Assembly: GCA_016763115.1 (NCBI GenBank)
Contig: JAESUL010000177.1
Location: 1 to 9,585, forward strand
Direction of reading: 5' to 3'
From: Phycisphaerales bacterium
GTDB lineage: Bacteria > Planctomycetota > Phycisphaerae > Phycisphaerales > UBA1924
DNA length: 9,585 bases
This document shows, one piece after another, positions 1-5,394 of this stretch (position 1 is the first letter of the stretch; the number at the start of each line of letters is the position of its first letter). Below the pieces are notes generated by a model. The model was not told where the DNA came from and did no database searches. It worked only from the letters and a program-made list of their open reading frames with translations. Made by a program: the position numbers and the translations under genes.

Positions 1-113
1 GGATCGAAGTTGTCGATGCCGAGTACTTGGTTGTTGCGGGCGAGCAACGCTTCGCACACATGCGAGCCGATGAACCCTGCTGCCCCGGTGACCACGATCC
101 GTTGTGCGCTCAT
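1..113 (-). CDS. NAD-dependent epimerase/dehydratase (partial, N-terminus only)
   Basis: The ATG lies at 113-111 and the gene runs leftward out of the window, so only 37 codons are visible. They begin MSAQRIVVTGAAGFIGSHVC, an opening beta strand followed by the glycine-rich GxxGxxG dinucleotide-binding loop (TGAAGFIGSH, residues 9-18). The piece ends in GIDNFD (32-37), the acidic end of the second beta strand that normally contacts the NAD ribose. This is the classic start of an extended short-chain dehydrogenase/reductase of the nucleotide-sugar epimerase/dehydratase type (UDP-glucose, UDP-glucuronate or dTDP-glucose enzymes). Such enzymes are cytosolic and supply sugars for surface polysaccharide or lipopolysaccharide, which would fit the envelope genes elsewhere in the window. 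The substrate cannot be told from this fragment. No clear ribosome binding site precedes the ATG. A minus-strand intrinsic terminator lies in its upstream leader. Family assignment is firm, exact function is open. Confidence 0.88.
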   Translation of the reverse strand, partial: MSAQRIVVTGAAGFIGSHVCEALLARNNQVLGIDNFD

Positions 114-197
114 TGGTCCGGCTCACTTTCTTGCTGACGATACAAAGACGATTGGGTGACGATGGATTGTGCCCGCCCAAAATGGAAAAGAAAGCGC

Positions 198-236
198 AAA
201 AAAAAAGCAGGGTGCCATGGGTCCACGGCACCCCGC
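198..236 (-). terminator. Intrinsic terminator reading leftward, inside the epimerase leader
   Basis: Bases 210-216 (GGGTGCC) pair perfectly with 227-233 (GGCACCC). One mismatch further out, 207-208 pair with 235-236. A run of nine A at 198-206 lies on the left, so a transcript of the minus strand would read hairpin, then a purely T (U) tract. No T tract lies on the right, so the signal works in one direction only. There is no minus-strand gene between it and ybeY. It therefore lies 85 bp before the epimerase start codon, as an attenuator, or as the end of a short unannotated transcript, or as a block to antisense transcription. Confidence 0.7.
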
Positions 237-283
237 TGGAGGAGAGAGAGATCCTTATAATGTACAAACTATCCTTCTTGCCT

Positions 284-297
284 ACCGATTTATCGGT
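284..297. repeat. Small palindrome, possible operator
   Basis: ACCGAT and ATCGGT form a perfect 6-bp inverted repeat separated by TT. It is symmetric and AT-rich at its centre, as many repressor operators are. On the minus strand its core reads CGATAAATCG, nearly the same as the core of the palindrome at 412-424. Its location in a divergent intergenic region is compatible with a regulator site, but no regulator is identified. Confidence 0.35.
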
Positions 298-411
298 GCA
301 GAGATGCGAAAAACTACCCAAATTTACATAGAAACCGGTTTGTTTGGTATTTATTTGTCCATTTTCCTGCGCACTTGTTGTGGATACACTTCCTGTTGAG
401 CCTCTGGTGCG

Positions 412-424
412 TCGATAAAATCGA
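412..424. repeat. Second small palindrome, possible operator
   Basis: TCGAT and ATCGA are a perfect 5-bp inverted repeat around AAA. The core CGATAAAATCG differs from the minus-strand core of the palindrome at 284-297 by one extra A. It overlaps the best -10-like hexamer upstream of ybeY (416-421), so a protein bound here could block that promoter. Functional role is inferred only. Confidence 0.3.
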
Positions 425-446
425 TACAAACGCACCCCCGCGTGTG

Positions 447-471
447 GGCTGGAACCGCGTGTGTTCCAGCC
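447..471 (+). promoter_or_regulatory. Hairpin in the ybeY leader
   Basis: GGCTGGAAC (447-455) and GTTCCAGCC (463-471) are perfectly complementary over 9 bp with a 7-base loop, ending 22 bases before the ATG of ybeY. No T tract follows in either direction, so it is not an intrinsic terminator. It could shape translation or stability of the ybeY-corC transcript. The loop overlaps the second copy of a 9-bp direct repeat, CCGCGTGTG, at 438-446 and 455-463. The alternative GTG start of ybeY at 461 would begin in the loop of this hairpin, which argues against that start. Confidence 0.5.
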
Positions 472-493
472 TCATCGCCGCATTGCAAACCCT

Positions 494-1045
494 ATGGACG
501 ACGAACCATCTTCATCGCCCCGCCAAAGCGGGAACACCGAACACACTCTGGATGTTGAGATTTCAGACACTGATCGTTTGCTCGATGGGGTGGTTCTTGA
601 TTGGCTGCGCAAAGCCAGCGGCACCGTTTTCCAAAGACTCAAAAGCCGCGGCGAGATCCGTGTGCGTCTCGTTGACGATGCCTCGATGTGCAAAGCCCAC
701 GCTCAATACTGCGGGCTCGACTCGACCGCCGATGTCCTGACCTTTGATCTTGCCCCTGGCGAGACGCTCGAAAACAAAGTGCTCGACACCGATCTCATTG
801 TGTGTGTCGATGAAGCATCACGCCAGGCTGCCAACCGTGCGCACCGCGTTGAGCACGAGTTGCTCCTCTATATTCTCCATGGCGTGCTCCACTGCCTCGG
901 GTACGACGATCACAGCGATGAAGCGTTTGCCAGAATGCACGCCCGCGAGGACGAACTCCTTGACGAGAGCGGGTACGGAAAACTGTTCTCCGCGCCATAC
1001 AACACCATGCAGAAACAATCTGCTGAAAAAGAGGATCAATCATGA
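494..1045 (+). CDS. ybeY: Endoribonuclease YbeY (rRNA maturation factor, UPF0054)
   Basis: Predicted 183-residue protein. YbeY is a zinc-dependent single-strand endoribonuclease needed for 16S rRNA 3' end maturation and late 70S ribosome quality control in the cytosol. The family signature is clear: HGVLHCLGYDDH at residues 129-140, with the two histidines H129 and H133 and a third at H140. It is preceded by the usual STADVLTFD block (77-85). The third histidine sits one residue further on than in the usual HxxxHxxGYDH form because the motif has two aspartates. I chose the ATG at 494. An in-frame GTG at 461 would add 11 residues but lies inside the loop of a hairpin, and those residues have no family look. 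No clear Shine-Dalgarno is visible. The stop overlaps the start of the next gene (ATGA), a common ybeY-corC arrangement. Confidence 0.93.
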   Translation: MDDEPSSSPRQSGNTEHTLDVEISDTDRLLDGVVLDWLRKASGTVFQRLKSRGEIRVRLVDDASMCKAHAQYCGLDSTADVLTFDLAPGETLENKVLDTDLIVCVDEASRQAANRAHRVEHELLLYILHGVLHCLGYDDHSDEAFARMHAREDELLDESGYGKLFSAPYNTMQKQSAEKEDQS

Positions 1046-2373
1046 GCGCCGGATGGTGGATAATCTTGGCATCTGTGATGGCGGTCGGATCGGCTGTGTG
1101 TTCCTCGATTGTTCTTGCGCTTGCAACGCTCTCTCGGTCCAAGCTTGCTTCCGAAGCCGAGGATGAATCAAACTCCAGCAAAGCAACCCGGCTTGAAATC
1201 ATCGAGCGCGACCCCGACGGGCATGCGGCCCCGGTTTCGTTTCTTGCGCTCGGGTTCCAGTGCGTCACACTGCTCTCGACCGTGTTCTGGGCGGGCGCGA
1301 TGCGCACCGAACAACTGCCCGGGAGTATTTCGATCCTTGCTGGGCTTCTCGTCGGCACCGTCATACTCTGGATCGGGACCACCCTGATCGGATTCGGCAT
1401 CGCCCAGCACTGCGGCGAACAAACCATCGCGCTCTTCTCCCGCCCGATCCGCGTACTGCACGCCATCTTTACACCTGTCCTTCCCTTGGTCGGATTCTTC
1501 AACGAGGTTGTGCGTCGTCTGGTCGGCACCGCGCCCCAAGCCGACGAAGAGCAGGTCAGCGCACAGATCCTCTCGGTGGTCTCCGAAATCGAACGCGAGG
1601 GGCACATCGACGAGACCGAGCGGGACATGCTCGAAGCGGTGGTCGAGTTCCGCACGACGCTTGTTGAGTCGGTCATGACGCCTCGGACAGAGGTCGATGC
1701 GCTCGAGTACACCGATGATCTGAGTATCGTTCAAGAGTTCATCGACGAACACGGGCACTCGCGTGTCCCGGTGTACGAAGAGAACCTCGATCACATCCGC
1801 GGCATCCTCTACGCCAAGGACCTGCTCCGCTGGATTACCCGGCACGGTAATAATGGACACAAGTTTGTCCTCGAGGGCATCCTCCGCGAACCAACACTCG
1901 TCCCCGAGACCAAAACCGTCCGTGAGCTTCTGTCTCAGTTGCTGGCTGACAAGGTTCATATCGCGATCATTCTTGATGAATACGGCGGCACCTCCGGGCT
2001 CGTCACCATCGAGGATATCATCGAAGAAATCTTTGGCGAGATCCAAGACGAGTACGAAAACCCCGGAGACGAACCCGACAGTGTGCAGATCAACCTCGAT
2101 GAAAAATCCGCGATCATCGACGCGAGGACCGAGATCGACGACGCCAACGACGAGCTCGAAGTCATCGGGCTTGATCTCCCCGAGTCCGATGATTACGACA
2201 CGGTCGCCGGGTACATCAACACGACCCTGGGTCGCATCCCCGATGCCGGCGAGGTATTCGCGACCGAAACCATGTCGATCAAAATCCTTGATGCCGAACC
2301 AACGCGCGTCCTGAGCTTGTGCGTCACCGCCTTGGCGGACAACGAGCCCGAACCCGAGAGTTCAAGCAAATAA
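1042..2373 (+). CDS. CorC/HlyC-type CBS-domain membrane protein (CNNM/DUF21 family)
   Basis: 443 residues in the standard order of the family. An N-terminal membrane domain (DUF21/CNNM) has hydrophobic stretches near 5-29, 65-85, 95-121 and 136-157. A tandem CBS pair follows, starting with VMTPRTEV (211-218), HSRVPVYEE (239-247) and GILYAKDLL (254-262). The second CBS carries LDEYGGTSGLVTIEDIIEEI (311-330). The C-terminal CorC_HlyC domain covers about 350-430. Related proteins are Mg2+ (or Co2+) transport/efflux proteins that sense adenine nucleotides through the CBS pair. Old names such as hemolysin C do not imply a toxin. The segment between the first and second membrane helices (31-63) is rich in charged residues. 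The start overlaps the ybeY stop by 4 bp, implying translational coupling. It converges on the LuxR-type gene with only 29 bp between stops and no clear terminator there. Transported ion is not determined. Confidence 0.92.
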   Translation: MSAGWWIILASVMAVGSAVCSSIVLALATLSRSKLASEAEDESNSSKATRLEIIERDPDGHAAPVSFLALGFQCVTLLSTVFWAGAMRTEQLPGSISILAGLLVGTVILWIGTTLIGFGIAQHCGEQTIALFSRPIRVLHAIFTPVLPLVGFFNEVVRRLVGTAPQADEEQVSAQILSVVSEIEREGHIDETERDMLEAVVEFRTTLVESVMTPRTEVDALEYTDDLSIVQEFIDEHGHSRVPVYEENLDHIRGILYAKDLLRWITRHGNNGHKFVLEGILREPTLVPETKTVRELLSQLLADKVHIAIILDEYGGTSGLVTIEDIIEEIFGEIQDEYENPGDEPDSVQINLDEKSAIIDARTEIDDANDELEVIGLDLPESDDYDTVAGYINTTLGRIPDAGEVFATETMSIKILDAEPTRVLSLCVTALADNEPEPESSSK

Positions 2374-2402
2374 GCCCAATCCTAACTGTACTTCGGTGGT
2401 GA

Positions 2403-3134
2403 TTACACCCGCTTGCGGTCGTGGTCGGACGGCAGAAGCCCGGCCTCGCGTGCGATGCGTGCGAGTTCGACGCCTTGGACACGCCCGAACTTCTTGGAGA
2501 TTGATTCGCGGTGGTTCTCGATTGTCTTGGCGGACCGGAACAGAACCTCGGCGATCTGCTTGGTGCTCATCCCCTGCCCAACAAGCGCCAGCACCTCGAG
2601 TTCACGGCTTGTCAGCACATCGAGCTTGCCAAGCCTGATCAGGCTTGATTCAATCACTTCGTACTCGCCGTGCAATAAATGCTCAGATTCTTCGCCCGCA
2701 ACCACACGGCGAGTGATGGCGAGCACGCGGCCGAGGTCGCCCGGGTTCTCACTCTGAATACTCCGCATCCAACTGAACTGCTGGTGCCCCTGCCAGACCG
2801 TGCGGAGCAGGATCGATTCGCCTGAATCAATGATCTCAGCGCTGATCCGCAATCGCTCGGCGACCCAGTCTTCGGGGAACCCGAGCTCGGCGATGGTTTT
2901 CCCGATGATCTCCTCGGGGGTGAGGTTGTCGGTGAAGAGGAACCGGACAGACTGCTTGTTGATGTACAACAATCGCCCGTCTCTATCCATAAGAGCAACC
3001 CCGGTGGCGGGATCAGAAACAACGGTTTCCCAGATGAAGCATTGAGACTCAATCGTCTTCAACAAATCCTCCGCGGAAGCACCGTGTGCCGCTGCTTGCC
3101 CCCCCGGATCTGAACTCTGTGGTATCTGTTTCAT
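2403..3134 (-). CDS. PAS domain LuxR-family transcription regulator
   Basis: 243 residues. Residues about 30-145 resemble a PAS sensor domain (GVALMDRDGRLLYINKQSVR at 45-64, then a conserved acidic/hydrophobic pattern ending near RVLAITRRV). The C-terminus is a LuxR/GerE helix-turn-helix: LTSRELEVLALVGQGMSTKQ (174-193), IAEVLFRSAKTIENHRESIS (194-213), then KKFGRV. There is no response-regulator receiver domain and no autoinducer domain, so it probably binds a small ligand or a partner through PAS. The ligand and targets are unknown. I chose the ATG at 3134-3132, preceded on the minus strand by AGGATAGG. An upstream in-frame ATG at 3206 would put 24 uncharacteristic residues inside cysS. The start codon lies only 22 bp from that of divergent cysS, so its promoter must lie within the cysS coding region. 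Confidence 0.88.
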   Translation of the reverse strand: MKQIPQSSDPGGQAAAHGASAEDLLKTIESQCFIWETVVSDPATGVALMDRDGRLLYINKQSVRFLFTDNLTPEEIIGKTIAELGFPEDWVAERLRISAEIIDSGESILLRTVWQGHQQFSWMRSIQSENPGDLGRVLAITRRVVAGEESEHLLHGEYEVIESSLIRLGKLDVLTSRELEVLALVGQGMSTKQIAEVLFRSAKTIENHRESISKKFGRVQGVELARIAREAGLLPSDHDRKRV

Positions 3135-3162
3135 ATGACCTATCCTACCATACGATATGACC
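3132..3162. promoter_or_regulatory. Compact divergent start region luxR-type/cysS with direct repeat
   Basis: The start codons of the minus-strand regulator (3134) and of cysS (3157) are separated by 22 bp. ATATGACC occurs twice at 3133-3140 and 3155-3162, exactly 22 bp apart, about two helical turns, with each copy spanning one of the two start regions. Promoters for both genes must extend into the neighbouring gene's coding sequence. No convincing -35/-10 pair was found on either strand. Confidence 0.4.
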
Positions 3163-4926
3163 GCAATCCTGTACAACTCGCTCACAAATAAAACTGAGGC
3201 GTTCACGCCTCATAATCCGAACAAAATAACTTTCTATACATGTGGACCAACAGTCTACGACGATGCGCACATCGGAAACTTTCGCTCTTTCTTGGCTGCC
3301 GATCTTCTCCGCCGATGGCTCGAATCCCCTTTGTGCACGCTTGCTACCAGCGATGGCGAACACCACGGGCCGCGCATCGTCACCCATGTCATGAACATCA
3401 CCGATGTGGGGCACATGACCGACGACACCAACGCCGACGGCGGCGGGCTCGACAAGATGGAACTCGCCAAAGAGCGCATCCTCGAAGCGAAAAAATCGGG
3501 TAAACTACCCTCTGATTCTGAGGTCGATCCATCGGACCCACTCGCCATCGCGCGCTTTTATGAGCGCAGGTTCATGGAAGACGCGAGGATGCTCGGGCTT
3601 AAGGTCGCCATCGAGGCCGAGGCTGACCCCACGCTGATGCCCCGTGCGACCGACAACATCGAGGGAATGAAGCAAGTCATCTGCGATCTACTCGACAACA
3701 GCTTTGCCTACGCTGCCGGGCAACCGGGCGCACGCGCGGTCTACTTCGATGTCCTCAAGTTCCAGGCCTACGGCGACCTCTCGGGCAACACCCTCGACCA
3801 GCTCAAAGGCGGGGCCGGCGGACGCGTTGATGACTCCCAGCAACAGGAAAAACACCACCCGTCGGATTTCCTGCTCTGGAAAGAGGACCAATCGCACACC
3901 ATGAAGTGGGACGCCCCGGCCCATGCTGCCTGCGAAGGCTGGGACCAGGGCTATCCCGGATGGCACATCGAATGCACCGCCATGGCACTCGGGCGGCTCG
4001 TTGATGGCGGGCTGAGCAACGCACGCAAAGACCACGCGACCATCGACCTGCATTCAGGCGGCGAAGACAACATCTTCCCGCACCACGAATGCGAGATCGC
4101 CCAATCCTGCTGCTTCACCGGCAACGACCACTTCGCCAACCACTGGTTCCATCCGAGGTTCCTGATGGTCGAAGGGCAAAAGATGTCCAAGTCCAAAGGC
4201 ACGATGTACACGGTGCGCGAGCTGGTTGCCAAGGGCATCGACCCGGCAGCCATCCGGCTCGAACTCATCAAGACCCACTACCGCGCCAATGCTGATTTCT
4301 CGATGCAAGGCCTCAAGGACGCCTCAAGAACCATTGAACGATGGAGGCGAAATGCCCAGATGCTCTCTAGTTGGCAAAGCGCGGGGGAAAAATCAACAAC
4401 GAATATTGCCCAAGTCATCGAGAACTTTGCTGACGCTCTGTCAAACGATCTAAATGTTTCCACAGCAATCGCTGCAATTAGCTCGTTAGATATTAGTGGG
4501 CCAGCTACTAAAGGTGCCCTCAACGAAGCAATGCGATGGGCAGGTGCGATTGGTGTAAACAAACCCGACACACTACTGCTCCCATCAGAGCCGAATTCGG
4601 CTGCCCAATCAATTGAAACGATGATAGACGAATCTTGTGGAGACACTGAACGCACTCTTGCAGCACTCCATCTCATCGACAACATCCTCGGCGTCATCTT
4701 CCGCCCAATCGAAGCCGCAAAAGACACCGGCATCACCCTCTACCAACCCGGTGTCTCGCCCTCGCCAGAAATCGAGGCCCTACTCGCCGCCAGGCGTGAT
4801 GCAAAAAAGGGCAAGGACTTCGCGGCTGCCGACGCGATCCGCGACCAACTCAGCGCCATGGGACTCGCCATCATGGACAAACCCGGCGGCAAGGTTGAAG
4901 TCGCACCAAACAACAAACACCGGTAG
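3157..4926 (+). CDS. cysS: Cysteinyl-tRNA synthetase (class I)
   Basis: 589 residues, longer than the roughly 460 of the E. coli enzyme. It charges tRNA-Cys with cysteine in the cytosol. Class I signatures are both present: HIGN (38-41, the HIGH motif) and KMSKS (342-346). The catalytic zinc ligands expected from the E. coli enzyme are conserved as C29 (TCGPTVYD), C273 (GWHIECTAMA), H309 and E313 (FPHHECEIAQS). The C-terminus carries the usual AARRDAKKGKDFAAADAIRD block (544-563). Extra length lies mainly around residues 60-75, 110-130 and in the helical domain after the KMSKS loop. The start at 3157 gives the normal spacing to the FYTCGPTVYD motif. GC content falls to about 48 percent at 4381-4680 against about 65 percent in sampled flanks. 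The TAG stop is part of an adjacent REP-like repeat. Confidence 0.97.
   Translation: MTAILYNSLTNKTEAFTPHNPNKITFYTCGPTVYDDAHIGNFRSFLAADLLRRWLESPLCTLATSDGEHHGPRIVTHVMNITDVGHMTDDTNADGGGLDKMELAKERILEAKKSGKLPSDSEVDPSDPLAIARFYERRFMEDARMLGLKVAIEAEADPTLMPRATDNIEGMKQVICDLLDNSFAYAAGQPGARAVYFDVLKFQAYGDLSGNTLDQLKGGAGGRVDDSQQQEKHHPSDFLLWKEDQSHTMKWDAPAHAACEGWDQGYPGWHIECTAMALGRLVDGGLSNARKDHATIDLHSGGEDNIFPHHECEIAQSCCFTGNDHFANHWFHPRFLMVEGQKMSKSKGTMYTVRELVAKGIDPAAIRLELIKTHYRANADFSMQGLKDASRTIERWRRNAQMLSSWQSAGEKSTTNIAQVIENFADALSNDLNVSTAIAAISSLDISGPATKGALNEAMRWAGAIGVNKPDTLLLPSEPNSAAQSIETMIDESCGDTERTLAALHLIDNILGVIFRPIEAAKDTGITLYQPGVSPSPEIEALLAARRDAKKGKDFAAADAIRDQLSAMGLAIMDKPGGKVEVAPNNKHR
3195..3212. repeat. Perfect inverted repeat in the cysS 5' coding region, upstream of the LuxR-type gene
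   Basis: TGAGGCG and CGCCTCA form a perfect 7-bp stem around TTCA. It lies 38 bases after the first base of cysS and 61-78 bp upstream of the divergent regulator start. In the cysS mRNA it would be a stable hairpin near the ribosome landing zone. As DNA it is a symmetric site well placed to control the regulator gene. The choice between these, or chance, is open. Confidence 0.4.
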
Positions 4927-4992
4927 CACAGGCGTCCCGCCTGTGATGATTTTTTTCACAAAGAAGACCACAGGCCAGACGCCTGTGCCACC
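4922..4992. repeat. REP/BIME-like inverted pair of palindromic units
   Basis: Two 24-base units lie in opposite orientation around a 23-base spacer. The left unit (4922-4945) has GTAG at 4923-4926, then an 8-bp hairpin, CACAGGCG (4927-4934) with CGCCTGTG (4938-4945). The right unit (4969-4992) read on the minus strand matches the left at 21 of 24 positions, with GTGG in place of GTAG. Its own hairpin pairs 4969-4975 with 4981-4987. A GTAG tetranucleotide at the foot of a short GC-rich hairpin, arranged as an inverted pair, is the known architecture of REP elements mobilised by RAYT (TnpA-REP) transposases. No RAYT gene is in this window. The left GTAG contains the stop codon of cysS. Confidence 0.75.
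4927..4956 (+). terminator. Probable intrinsic terminator of cysS (left REP-like hairpin plus T tract)
   Basis: The 8-bp GC-rich hairpin with a 3-base loop (4927-4945) is followed after ATGA by seven T (4950-4956). It begins directly after the cysS stop codon, a usual place for an intrinsic terminator. The four-base gap before the T tract makes it less than ideal. If active, the envelope gene cluster from 5017 on needs its own promoter in 4957-5016 or depends on read-through. Confidence 0.5.
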
Positions 4993-5016
4993 AAGAAAAG
5001 AACCTACTATCTCACC

Positions 5017-5349
5017 ATGCTCTGGACCATCTGGCGAGCCATCCTGTTTGATTTCTTTCGGCTCTTGCTGCTCACCACCGCGGTGGTGGTCGCCACGATT
5101 GTGTTTGCGACGACGATCAAGCCGCTCGCGGATGGCAAGATCACCGCGGGGCAGGCGATCCGGTTTATGGGCTTGGCCATCCCCCCGATGCTCTCGTACG
5201 CGTTGCCCTTCGCTGCCGGGTTCTCGGCGACGCTGACCTACCACCGCATCGCGTCGGAGAACGAGGCCACCGCGATCTACGCCGGCGGGATCTCGCATAA
5301 AAAATTCTTGTTCCCCATGCTGGTCTGTGGCGTGCTCATCGGCGGCTAG
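5017..5349 (+). CDS. N-terminal fragment of the LptF/LptG-family permease (helices 1-3)
   Basis: This is what would be made if the TAG at 5347-5349 is obeyed: 110 residues with two full membrane helices, the coupling segment and most of helix 3, ending GVLIGG. On its own it lacks the periplasmic domain and the C-terminal helices and should not work as a transporter subunit. The ATG at 5017 lies 24 bp after the REP-like element. There is no strong ribosome binding site, only a purine stretch (AAGAAAAGAA) at 4993-5002. Confidence 0.6.
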   Translation: MLWTIWRAILFDFFRLLLLTTAVVVATIVFATTIKPLADGKITAGQAIRFMGLAIPPMLSYALPFAAGFSATLTYHRIASENEATAIYAGGISHKKFLFPMLVCGVLIGG

Positions 5350-5394
5350 CTCTTCACGCTTAACAACTGGATCATCCCCAGTTTTCTTCACAAG

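Larger units (their letters stand above)
114..493. other. Divergent intergenic region between the epimerase and ybeY
   Basis: About 380 bp without a convincing gene. It is visibly richer in A and T than the flanking genes. It must hold the promoters for the epimerase (leftward) and for ybeY-corC (rightward), but I could not find a pair of -35/-10 boxes good enough to call. The best -10-like hexamer on the plus strand is TAAAAT at 416-421, with no good -35 at proper spacing. It holds a leftward terminator, two small palindromes and a hairpin, listed separately. A 23-codon frame at 260-331 follows a purine-rich GGAGGAGAGAGAG stretch but is not supported enough to call a gene. Confidence 0.6.

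Noticed and set aside
251..262. Minus-strand TATAAG as a -10 box for a short RNA ending at the terminator
   Set aside because: The hexamer at suitable upstream spacing (GGCAAG) does not resemble a -35 box, and the resulting RNA would be only about 50 bases.
461..493. GTG start giving ybeY 11 more residues
   Set aside because: It lies in the loop of a 9-bp hairpin, has no ribosome binding site, and the added residues are not typical of the family. The ATG at 494 suffices.
795..2046. Long minus-strand open frames opposite ybeY and the CorC-type gene (up to about 300 codons)
   Set aside because: They are antisense shadows of strongly identified genes in a high-GC sequence, with arginine/serine/threonine-rich low-complexity translations and no family motif.
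2374..2402. Terminator between the convergent CorC-type and LuxR-type genes
   Set aside because: Only a 4-bp stem (GGTG/CACC around 2398-2409) was found and there is no T tract on either strand.
3135..3206. Longer N-terminus for the PAS-LuxR gene from an ATG at 3206
   Set aside because: It would overlap the start of cysS by 50 bp and add residues unrelated to PAS. The ATG at 3134 has AGGATAGG in front.
5347..5349. Genome-wide reassignment of TAG
   Set aside because: cysS ends with TAG exactly where the family's C-terminus is expected, so TAG appears to act as a normal stop here.
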